DNA from: Glandiceps talaboti
Lineage: Eukaryota; Hemichordata; Enteropneusta; Spengelidae
Reading direction: 5' to 3'
Assembly: GCF_964340395.1 (NCBI RefSeq)
Contig: NC_135568.1
Coordinates: 12,732,776 to 12,796,775, forward strand
DNA: 64,000 nucleotides
Each line of letters starts with the position of its first letter. The stretch's first letter is position 1. Shown here in pieces: positions 54,501 through 64,000 of the stretch. Position numbers and translations under genes: made by a program. The notes under the pieces were generated by a model, which did not search any database, had not been told where the DNA came from, and saw nothing but the letters and a program-made list of their open reading frames with translations.

Positions 54501-55645
54501 TTTTTGCATAATTCAGTTTTACATAAAAGCTCGTTGATAAAGACACTGGGTTAAGTTAATAAATTCTCGTGGAATATGGAATTCATATTTAAATATGAGC
54601 TCACCACCAAATAATGGGTGACGCTGTATAACCAAACCTTTATTTCTACTACTACTCTTCTCACCAAACAAATTTTAAAAATCCACATGCAATGTATACG
54701 TAATTTATTAAATACCAGTACACCTATTGCATATTGGGTTTATTATAAAGCTAACATTGTTTTTAGAAATGTACATACTGTCACACATCGTTTGGTAGAA
54801 ATGAACAAATTCACGATCCATAGTTTATTTTTCATCCAAAGAGACATTTGGAAAACCCCCACAAAGTATTTATTATTGTAGGTTATATTTATAATACTGG
54901 TTAGTGCATTGAATTCTAGATGTGTCAATTTCCCTGGTTCTAAAGATTTAACTTCTAAGACGTTACACCATAGATGTTAATAAAGAAGTACCTGATTTTT
55001 TTTCTTTCTCAAAAATCTTTTCTGTCGATTGACTTACGCTTTGTCGGTTTTAAAAGAGTTCTTCTGTAAAATTGCATTTTAGAAAACAAATACAAATGAT
55101 TACTATGGTGATTCTGTTCTCGACATCAAATCGTTGCCATGACAATGAATATGTCCACGTGTACCCTAAACAGAAATGACGTTTTTTGTTTGAAAACGAG
55201 GTTATCGACATCATAAAAAAATACAGGAATCAGGTTCATTTTCTTAGTCTTTACTTGCCATTGCATGCTTTTTGCCATGGTAAAACCATGGACCACTTCA
55301 CGGCACTGTTCAAGACACACTGCCGAGAATCTGTAGAAATATATGTTCTGGCATTCGATAATGGCTTTTCGAAATCGATTTTCTCAATTCAATTCCTTGT
55401 GATAAATCAAAGAGAGAAATGATATGATAACAGGTGAGGCTTTGTATCAAAGCAGCAGACGACAACGTTTGGTCAACAGCCTCGTTTTCATCCCAAAACG
55501 TCATTTCCGGTTTGATTGCGTATGACAAGTGTTGCCAAGCAACCTGCTCACCCTACTTCAAAACAAAACAAAACCCACTCCAAACTAATTTCTCTATGAT
55601 GAAAGACGAAATGTTATTTCAGAATGACGTAACGGTTTTGTCAGA
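51522..55645. other. Intergenic region between convergent PKD1-like and LU-domain genes
   Basis: 4.1 kb with a SINE fragment at 52860-53020. Short open frames near 51966-52187 and 55186-55422 show no recognisable domain. No continuation of the polycystin channel domain was found. Confidence 0.6.
52860..53020 (+). mobile_element. SINE copy, internal fragment
   Basis: Matches the body of the same family (GGAACTTGGTAGTATAAGG, GGATGCAATGGATAGTATG, CCCAAGAGGTTGAGGAAGAAT). It lacks both the tRNA head and the AAGCGCT tail. Confidence 0.6.
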
Positions 55646-55869
55646 CTAGAGTATTGGCAAGAAAACGAGTGTATATAATAGAGGGTATAGGATGCTAAGT
55701 GTTTGTTTGGGGGCGCTGCTTACGTTATTACCGTAACAAGTGTTCATTTCAGAAATGCAACAAGAAACACAAAATTGATTTTCACAGTGTTCGCTTGACC
55801 CTGTGTCTGCATAGTCTTCTTTAACAGGTTTACTGCAAAATTTGTTGATTGATACCGCGTTATCTGCGT
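55646..55869 (-). CDS. LU-domain gene: last exon with partial second LU module and GPI tail
   Basis: 224 nt including TAG, acceptor ATCTTACAG. FCVSCCISEMNTC is a second LU-like ending. A donor-like GTAAGC at 55723 is read through, because the frame continues into a textbook GPI-type hydrophobic tail and then a stop. Confidence 0.7.
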
Positions 55870-55966
55870 CTGTAAGATAATGAAAGGAAGAGGTGAAACA
55901 TGGTTTTTCAATTCAAAAACTGAGTTTATACATGTTGTTTATTTATTGTGTTAAATTAAGTTGTTT

Positions 55967-56028
<62 letters not shown>

Positions 56029-57662
56029 GGTGGTGTTTTGGGGCAGTGTAATTAAGTTTTCCTGTATATAACAAGCTTGTGTAGTCTTCTTCCATATGAA
56101 GTTTGCTTCACATCGCATTAACATTAACGCCATGAATATGGGGGTCGGAAGGGTTACTAATGAGAACCACAGAAAAGGGCATAATGTATAAGTGAAGTTC
56201 ATATGAATTGTTAGAATGCTTCTAACTTGACCATTGTATTGAAATGTTCATACCTGACCATGAAACTGTTGTTGCACATGCTTCAGAATTCTTCCCACAG
56301 TCACCAGTCATTCGCTGTACAAGTGGTTCTGGAACAGGGGGAATAGGAGGAGGTCGTGGAAGGCTACCCGAACCACCTTGGTTACAGCCATCACCAGGGC
56401 AACAGTAGACGCATGCCCATCCTTCTTCAGTTGGATAACAGGTAGGGGTATAGGTATTTTCCGACCCCCTACATTCAGTGTTTATAGTACATGATTTGGC
56501 TAGGGTCATCTCATGCGGCCCATCATCTGCAAGAAATTGAACAATCCTGTTATTTGTCTGGTCGGTTATAAGATTAAAGGAAGCCATTTTGGCGCCCAAA
56601 ATTTTGTGCAGAATTTTTTTTTTTTGGGGGGGGGGATTTGATTTATGGTCCGTCAACTACAAGAAATTGAACATAGGCCTACTGTATCATTCTTGACCCC
56701 ACAAAATAGCGCGAACAAAATGCAGATAAATCCTTCACAAAGCGTAATTTAGTGACGTATCATTGACTTCATATCGCGAGTACCTGACGAAATCACAATC
56801 GTAACAAATTCAACAGATGTTCAGTTTCTGGGGGCGAACTATACCTGCACTTCATTTAAACTCCAAAGTGCAATTTGGTTTGCCGTTCTTTTAAAGTTAC
56901 AATAATCCCAAATACAATATACCCATAAACTCCATATATGCATTCGCTTACGCTCATGCGTGTATGTCGTCAACTGGTCACATCCTCAAGGTGTGGTTTA
57001 TTGCTTAAATATATAGTGAATAAAACATACTTATTGACTAGCTATGAGGACACTAGTCTATTACCCGAAGGGTGGTTATGTAGCAACTATTTGCCGGGGG
57101 AGATAGTTGCTAAATACAGCACAAGGGGCAAATGATGGTCTCCTAGTGCCAAGCAATACTAGTATATTAGAGCACATCACATTCTCAGGCAAATATTTTT
57201 TCCATGGTGAAAGCAAAGCCCCAATGAGATTATCGTGCTACAAAAATATTGCCCTAGGGAAAACAGAACGTGACTAGTGATCCTATATGCAAATTGAGGT
57301 CACTATGGGTCAATAGTCCATACCATGTGATACGATCTAAGTCAGACACCGAAGGCTATATGAAAACAATGTGTTATAAATACTGCTGGGACTGTATTAA
57401 AAAGAGGGATAGAAAAAACGTAAGATGTAAAGTTCGCGTAACATTGTAAGTTGTTACTCGAAACTTTACCTCTCAGAGGAAATTTTTACCTACATTATTC
57501 TACACCTATTTTTTTTATCAATGTTCGTTTCCTTACCTGGCCACGTGGTGAGTGTGAGGCATTTGTCTTGTTCCTCTGTACATTCTACCAAACTAGCATT
57601 ATTGCACCCGCCATCATTATTCTCAACATTTTCCACGCAGTGATGACATTTAAGGCCAAAAA
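55646..57662 (-). CDS. Ly6/uPAR (LU) domain protein with GPI-signal-like tail (3' three exons; first exon not found)
   Basis: Exons on the minus strand, 5' to 3': 57662-57537, 56526-56254 and 55869-55646 (phases 1-1, 1-1, then 1 to stop), giving 206 residues plus stop after the first split codon. The first two exons form one full LU three-finger domain: LKCHHC at its start and CVYCCPGDGCN at its end. A Pro-rich linker (PRPPPIPPVPEP) follows, then a second cysteine set (DCGKNSEAC ... CVSCC ... C) lacking the usual opening CxxC. The C-terminus is NNVSS followed by a hydrophobic run ending LVFLPIL, as in GPI-anchor signals. Such proteins sit on the outer membrane leaflet as receptors or modulators. 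A signal-peptide exon above 57662 is expected but not identified. Confidence 0.77.
55962..56033. repeat. (GTT)n/(GGT)n microsatellite
   Basis: About 17 GTT then 7 GGT units; lies in the last intron of the LU-domain gene. Confidence 0.95.
56254..56526 (-). CDS. LU-domain gene: exon with C-terminal half of LU domain 1, proline linker and start of second module
   Basis: 273 nt, phase 1-1, acceptor TTTCTTGCAG, donor GTATGA. SCTINTEC, PTC and CVYCCPGDGCN complete the LU domain. Confidence 0.8.
57537..57662 (-). CDS. LU-domain gene: exon with N-terminal half of LU domain 1
   Basis: 126 nt, phase 1-1, acceptor TTTTGCAG, donor GTAAGG. Cysteines: LKCHHC, GGC, VEC, DKC. Confidence 0.75.
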
Positions 57663-57837
57663 CTGCAAAAAAAAGTGAATTAATAATAAAAAATTACTAA
57701 GTAACACAAATATCATGATTACAGCTAGGAGAGCTTTACAACGATCAAGGGTCAAGCAGACAATGTGGTGTAGGTTAATACTGCGCACAGTACTAGTACA
57801 CTTGTATATAATTTTCAAATCAGCCTCCTGTTACTTA

Positions 57838-58148
57838 ACTGTCAACAGTCATCTTGACATTTTTGTAATTTATCTTTAATACTATTTTTGCTGCTGAAAT
57901 TTATAGCATAAAAACAGACGTTCGATGAAGTCAAGACGGATTATATTTTACGTGTTGGACTCCTCAGTGAGTAGCATGTGTCCTGTATCATGTGTATAGA
58001 ACAGAGAATGTGCACTGTACATGCTGATTATTATATCGCATGTTATGGGTTATATATGTGTACATAATTAGTAATAAATAAATATATATTCCAAAAGGTT
58101 TTTTTTAAGAATACGACAAAATATGTTCCGCGTCTGAATACAGACTAG
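57838..58148 (-). repeat. Dispersed repeat, copy B (inverted relative to 11929-12225)
   Basis: Reads as the reverse complement of copy A over its full length. It lies upstream of the recognised exons of the LU-domain gene. Confidence 0.65.
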
Positions 58149-58293
58149 CCTGTTACCTGTAATGATCTCAAAACATTTACTCATCCCCCTAGCAACGTCT
58201 CTACTGAAAGCATAGATACGTAATAGTTTTAATAGAGAAATTTATATTTTATTCTTCTAAGACACATTTTATTATTCGGTTCATGCAGCTGGT

Positions 58294-58313
58294 TTGTTGT
58301 TGTTGTTGTTTAT

Positions 58314-58348
<35 letters not shown>

Positions 58349-58401
58349 GGTTGTGGTGGTGGTGGTGGTGGTTGTAGTGTCGTCGTCGTCGTCGTCGTCG
58401 T
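58294..58401. repeat. (GTT)n, (GGT)n and (GTC)n compound microsatellite
   Basis: Consecutive trinucleotide arrays; open frames across it (Cys, Gly and Val runs) are artefacts. Confidence 0.93.
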
Positions 58402-59080
58402 CTCCGTTTTTGTTGCTACACATCACTTCAGACTACAGTGGTCTGAGGTATTGCATATATTGCAACTGCAGATTTGCTTAATGTAGAATGTACCTTGGAA
58501 ACCGACGTCTCTCCATACTTTGCCATATGTGAATGTGCATGGATAAAAAATGTGACAGCAAAGGTTTATGACATTGTAAAATACAGAAATATGTGTAATG
58601 CATATGTATATTTCAAATGAGAAATGTAGCACTCTAAGATTAATCCATTGCACATTTCAAATGAGCTATGCGTCATTCCCATGCTATCACCCCGGGTCCT
58701 GCTACACAAAAGTCAGAACACGTACCTTATAACTAATTTAAATGTCAACAGTCTGTTCTGCCAGCGGGATATTGAATATTTATGTAAACGTTGCTATAGT
58801 GACAGACAACTTTCATACACACAACTCACGTAAAAGTGGTACGTACAGTGCAACCATGAAGTATGTTTTACCATTGGCATTTCCGGTCTGTTCATTAGGT
58901 GTTGTAACTCTGAGCGTGTAGGGAACTCAGAACGGAAATATCCATTTGTCAACCCTATGTAATTGGGTCATCATTAACAGCTGAACAAGAAAGTGGATGA
59001 TATGCCATCAGTCATCAACCTCACTGATGTCAAGCCAACGTTTGATATTAGAAATATGAATGATACTGAATAGCCAAAGA

Positions 59081-59122
<42 letters not shown>

Positions 59123-59123
59123 C
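59081..59123. repeat. (TTG)n microsatellite
   Basis: About 14 TTG units. Confidence 0.95.
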
Positions 59124-60221
59124 GTTGTTCACAGTTTCACTGACTGCACTGTCCATAAAATGCAATTTCCTGCTTGAGCACAATTCTAACAATGTCAATT
59201 TAAGTTTGTACACACTTTCATTTTCAGTCTCTGTACTATTCCAGAAACGTCAGTTTCATCCTATATACGGTTGTGTTTAGTTGCACTCCATGATCACTAT
59301 TTAGCCTTGATACATTGTCCCTAGTATATCTCCATTGTGTTTAGGCTCCAAATAATAGTGGTTTATTTACCCAATCGTATAAAATGATTACAAAATAATG
59401 GTAACAAAAATCAAAAGAGAGAAGGGTAAATGGGGAGTCAAGAAATAGCTTACAGCTAGTCTAGCCTGATCCCCGACATTGTATATTGCGAATGAAAACA
59501 ATAAGAGGGTTCAGTCATGATTGAACTTTATTTCATCAGAAACAAATACATGAGTGACAATGGTTTACACAAATTATATAAAACAGACATTCTGTTGAGG
59601 AACATTGATAGAGTTCATAGAGAAGTCATCCTGCCCATGGTCATATCTCTCACAAGTACGGCACATAGTTACAGTGCGGCAATCGACCAATTCAAACGCT
59701 CACCTCGGGGGTCCCACGCTACTGAAACCTTGCCAGTAACAAAGAAGAGACGCTATAGCAAAACTTTGTTTTCTATCATAGATTTGTATGATTTACTCCG
59801 AGTGAGTGTTGGCATCGTGTAAGTAAGCCGAGCTTCGATGTGGTGGTCAGAAGAGATAGGTATAAGACCTTACAATGTGATTGTGACGTAACATATAGTG
59901 TTTGCCAACAAACAAAACGTAGACATGCGTATCTAAGAACCACCGAGCTTTAAGTTTTACAATGGCACATCGCTGGTGTGTTAAATAGTTGTCCTTATTG
60001 GGCCTGACATGGACACTATGAAAACCCCGCGTAGATTTGTATGTCCTGAAGTGACTATGGAATTCAACAATAATTAGAATAGAATGACGAATACCACAAA
60101 TATGGCTGTAATTTCTAGTGTCAGATTCAAACTTATATAGCACAGCTCAAGACGTAAATTTCTCTGGTGTTACCAATATTTTTGTTAATCACTGCCGTTG
60201 TTGGCAATGTTGGTGTTGGTG

Positions 60222-60300
60222 TTTGTGTTGTGTTGTGTTGTGTTGTGTTGTGTTGTGTTGTGTTGTGTTGTGTGGTGGTGGTGGTGGTGGTTGTGGTTGT
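60222..60300. repeat. (TGTTG)n and (GGT)n microsatellite
   Basis: About ten TGTTG pentamers, then GGT units. Confidence 0.93.
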
Positions 60301-60741
60301 TGTTCTTGTTACTGTCGTTGCCGTGTTTAACCATTTGCAACTTCTGCTTCTGTTTTAATTATTGGTACGATATATACTCACAGAAGGAACTTTGGTTTGG
60401 ATTCGTTTAGTGTACTGTTGTTTGTTGAACGTTTTCATTTGCAGATAACACACATTTGCACTACCACAGAAATGAACCAAATCAAAACAATGAACAAGTA
60501 GGAAAATCACCTGCCATTAAATCTAACGTCTAATCCACTATTACTAAATAGATATCCAAATACATGTGACAACTTCACAACGTTGATGCATATGAAGTCC
60601 TAACTGCTGTACATAAAGTGACAAGTCTGTAACTGATCCTCATTAAAGGGATACAAGCGGACCATACGTTTTCGAGCAAGACTTACGCAAGTTAACACAT
60701 GGATGTTGTGTAACCCAGACTGTGACGTTTCTTGATTTTTT

Positions 60742-61140
60742 GGTATCAAAACATTTACATATCAAAGTGACCATATTGATGAGGATTGGGTATTTATTTT
60801 GGATTTTTAATTTATAAAACTATTTTATCATAGCTTCCTACTTGAAAAATCAAAGCGAAACAATGTAGACCCAAGTCCGTATTTGTACCTCAATACATTG
60901 CAAAAAGCTATAAAAAAAATGTGTAAAAAAGTGTGCTATTGTACGTACAATAACAAACATTTTACACACTTATCAGTCTTTTGTTATTATTGAGTTACAA
61001 ACAAGGACTCGGCATATGTTGCTTCATGTTGATTTTTCAAGTAGGAAGCCATGATAAAATTGTTTTATAAATCAAAATAAATACCCAATTTCCATCCATA
61101 TGGCCACTTTAATTTTATAGGTGTATGATATCTGAATACC
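60742..61140. mobile_element. Palindromic foldback element, copy 1
   Basis: Two arms of nearly 200 bp meet at the perfect palindrome ATTGTACGTACAAT (60938-60951). TAGCTTCCTACTTGAAAAAT (60831) pairs with ATTTTTCAAGTAGGAAGC, and the GGATTGGGTATTTATTTTGG block (60783) with its complement near 61075. Confidence 0.7.
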
Positions 61141-61868
61141 TAATGACAGTTCTACAAGTTATTAGACACGATTTAACATAGTTAGATTAACATAATGATT
61201 AATGAAAAAAGTAACCACCAGGCATTCTAAATTTACAGACAGTGCCTCTTTAAAACAAATATAACCACCAAAGACCACAAACTCTGCCCTTTTAACAGCA
61301 GGGACTTTCGTTCTCACAAAATATAAGCTAGTTGCTCTGGGTGCCGCCATATTGTTTTTGAAATCAGAACGAGGCTACAGAGCTCAAGAGTTTATGCAAA
61401 TTAGGTAGGCAGAAGCCAGCCTGTAAGCTAGTTGCAAGATAGTGGATCGCTCTTCCTTGTGACTGACGGATTGCGGAACTCGACTCTAGTACTAACATAA
61501 GCCTTTAATGACCTTATCATAGGGTGTAGAACAACGCCAGTGACACTAATAGCTTACTTTGAAAAAATCGGATCCTGTGACCGTGCAATGAATACAGTTC
61601 ACTCAAGAGTTTAATAAACGGGGTGTCCTCAAATATAGGTTAGTGGTAGATTAACTTGGTGCAATAAATCATTTTATCTATCAAGAACTCCAAATCTCAA
61701 GTATTCTAGTAACTTGATGCCATAAAAGTGGTCGGGTACGATAAGTGCGGTAATTGAAACCATTCCAGTGGTTCAACACCACAACTACCACAAACTGTTT
61801 GTTGCTTCTGGCTTACACAGCTCAACAATTAGATTTGTCACAAATACATTTGCATATGTTTTGATTTG

Positions 61869-62521
61869 GTGGCCATATGGATGGGAAATGAGTATATGTT
61901 AGATTTTGTATTTGATAAAACAACTTTAGTATGTTTTTTTTCTACTTGAATATATGTGAAACTACACTTACGACGTCCGTACTTATCCAAAAAAATGTAT
62001 TTTTAAAAATGTGCAAAAGGTTTGTTACTGTATGTATGTATGTATGTATGTATGTATGTATGTATGTATGTATGTATGTATGCATGCATGCATGTATGTA
62101 TGTACGTATGTATGTATGTATGTATTATGTATGTATGTATGTATGTATGTGATTGAAAAACTGGATAAACACAAATAATCACTACGTCACGTCCAATCTG
62201 AGCATGCGTCTGCTACTTTCCAATATAATGTCCATCCCACCCAATGCATTTAATAGTTTGATTACGTGTGATTACTTGTAATTAAAATAATTAAAAATCA
62301 TTAGGTGTGTTTAGCCACTTTATTTACACATTATTTCCTGTACGTACAATAACACACAATTTACACATTTATCAATGTTTTCGTGTTACAAACAAGGACT
62401 TGGCATATGTTGTTTCATGTTGATTTTCCAAGTAGGAAGCCATGATAAATTGTTTTATAAAATTAAAAATCCAAAATAAATACCCAATCCTCGTCCATAT
62501 GGTCACATTGATTTATTGAGG
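61869..62521. mobile_element. Palindromic foldback element, copy 2, split at its centre
   Basis: 61869-62026 matches the left arm and 62338-62521 the right arm of the element at 60742-61140. The middle holds a (TATG)n array and about 180 bases not found in copy 1. Confidence 0.55.
62030..62150. repeat. (TATG)n microsatellite inside foldback copy 2
   Basis: About 120 bp of TATG with CATG and TACG variants, at the centre of the element at 61869-62521. Confidence 0.93.
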
Positions 62522-63431
62522 TATAAACACTGATCCGGTTTATGTTGTTGCACGTAATTTTTCCAGACATAGTACAGTTGCTTTATTTTTGAAATATCTA
62601 AAATAAAAAGCCATTTCTTATGTACATGACTACTTTCAGGTATGACAGATTGCCAAGGGTCAAAGTTCATTCTTAATTATTCATTTCTACAATCTGGGGT
62701 TTGAGTCAGACTCGGGTTGCCTGTCTACAAATTTACATTATTCAAGAATGCACCCGCGGTCGCCTAGTTACCAAACCCTATCAAGAGTTCACTAATTTGT
62801 AATGTCTTGACAAACGTTTATAACTGGTTCGGACTGCTTATTTCTATTGATTACACACGGCCATCAATTCTAACAACCGTCGACAGTACAATCAGAAAGA
62901 GGCAACTGTAAAAAAAGTGCAAAAATACGACTGCGGCAATCGAGTTATCGGCCTACTAAGATAGACACAAAGTAAACCAGTTGGTGTTGTGGCATGGTGA
63001 TATAAGTTACTGAAAGGACCCTAGTTCAATTATACTCAATGTAGGGTGGCGTTTCTGATAACAGTTTATGCTCTTACAGTGTACGTTTAGAGACTCTCAG
63101 TATATACGCTATCTAGATTTACAGGGTGATTAAACAGAGGAACCACTATCACCCACGTGTGTTATCTACCACATCGAATAATAATAGTTTTCGTGGGTGT
63201 CTTAGTAAGCCGAGATTTCGAATACAACTTCAATATTTTGTTGAAGCCCCAATTGCTGTAATCTATCGCTATGTTAAGCATTTTTTGTTGCCCAGTGAAA
63301 ATACACTGGTCTATCAATATTACATAGTAGATCTGACAGTTCAAAAATAGTAGTGGGTGAACATAGCTTCTGATATTACTGTTTCATATGCAATTGAATT
63401 GATGTTTACATCATCAAATTATGTCGACTTA

Positions 63432-63606
63432 TAGGTAGGTAGGTCGATAGGTAGGTGTAGGATGGGTTGGTGGATCGGTCGGTCAGTAGGGAGGTGGGTA
63501 GGTAGGTAGGTAGGTGGATGGATGGATAGGTGGGTAGGTAGGTAGGTAGGTAGGTGGATGGATAGGTGGGTAGGTAGGTAGGAAGGAAGTGGTAGGTAGG
63601 TAGGTC
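63432..63606. repeat. (TAGG)n microsatellite
   Basis: About 175 bp of TAGG with GGAT and TCGG variants. Confidence 0.93.
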
Positions 63607-63937
63607 CTAATTTGTAAATTTTATGGAATAAATATTGATGATTTGTATATAAACAGACCTGAAGGAAGGGTTTTACTTCCGCGGAGACATACCATACATT
63701 AAGTTACTGTCATTCACACACAAATTATAACAAAATGTGATCATTTCCACATTTCTGTGCATCTGTTAGTCATACATGTTTACTTATCTATTATTAAAAT
63801 CTGTAAAACTGACTTACATGGTCACTTAGATGAACATCAGGTATAGTTTAATATGGTATACATGCTGTTTTCATCATGTTTGCGATGATACACTCTCAAG
63901 AACCACTTAACCCGAAAGAGAGTGTCGTCTGACGAGA

Positions 63938-64000
63938 CTAAAATCTTACTAAACATTGCTACATTGTATCGTCTGGCTCGACAAGAATCTTGATATCATT
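63938..64000. repeat. 43-bp minisatellite unit, second locus, cut by window end
   Basis: AAAATCTTACTAAACATTGC followed by TATCGTCTGGCTCGACAAG is the same unit as at 28793-29080. Confidence 0.75.

Larger units (their letters stand above)
57663..64000. other. Region upstream of the LU-domain exons
   Basis: 6.3 kb with dispersed repeat B, trinucleotide arrays, two foldback elements, a (TAGG)n array and one minisatellite unit. The missing first exon of the LU-domain gene should be here or beyond. An open frame at 59517-59822 (101 aa, +) has no recognised features. Confidence 0.55.

Noticed and set aside
55646-55723. Intron starting at GTAAGC (55723, minus strand) in the LU-domain gene
   Set aside because: Reading through gives a textbook GPI-type hydrophobic tail and a stop after 25 residues, while no following exon was found.
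57585-57818. Hydrophobic 77-aa open frame on the minus strand
   Set aside because: It overlaps the LU-domain exon in another frame and crosses its acceptor; the LU frame has the cysteine pattern.
59517-59822. 101-aa plus-strand open frame
   Set aside because: No signal, domain or splice evidence; kept only as a remark because an open frame of this length can occur by chance.

Overview
The window is animal nuclear DNA. It has spliced genes with GT-AG introns and phase-conserved exons, no operons, AT-rich non-coding DNA, many microsatellites, LINE, SINE and MITE-type repeats, and extracellular modules typical of Metazoa (PAN/apple, EGF, REJ, GPS, PLAT, Ly6/uPAR). The expansin-like genes and the repeats suggest a marine invertebrate, a lophotrochozoan or an invertebrate deuterostome. 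I cannot name the species from the sequence alone.

Four gene models can be supported. (1) At 457-4693 (+) lie the last four exons of a secreted EGF + expansin-like protein whose 5' end is outside the window. (2) At 16292-35075 (+) lies a complete paralogue: signal peptide, PAN/apple, EGF, expansin double-psi barrel (DPBB) and a C-terminal expansin/CBM63-like domain, in five exons coding for 356 aa. Its exons match gene 1 in phase, and the two central exons match exactly in length, so the two are a tandem duplicate. (3) At 38280-51175 (+) lies a 15-exon polycystin-1-like (PKD1/REJ family) gene whose exons join without a frame break into 974 aa. It has a signal peptide, a REJ-type ectodomain, a GPS site, TM1, PLAT, a second membrane block, and then a stop before any channel domain. 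(4) At 55646-57662 (-) lie the last three exons of a Ly6/uPAR (LU) domain protein with a hydrophobic, GPI-signal-like tail. Its signal-peptide exon was not found.

The remainder is introns and intergenic DNA with transposon remains. A reverse transcriptase ORF (30758-32230, -) and the 3' end of a second LINE sit in one intron of gene 2. There are three SINE copies, one starting a few bases after the stop codon of the polycystin-like gene. There are foldback and TIR elements, dispersed repeat pairs, a 43-bp minisatellite present at two sites, and more than twenty microsatellite arrays, several of them very close to exons of the polycystin-like gene.

The strongest candidate for something little described is the tandem PAN-EGF-expansin pair: animal proteins with an expansin module in which the usual DPBB aspartate position is methionine, while the aromatic positions of the carbohydrate-binding domain are kept. 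The second is the short, channel-less polycystin-1-like gene ending against a SINE.
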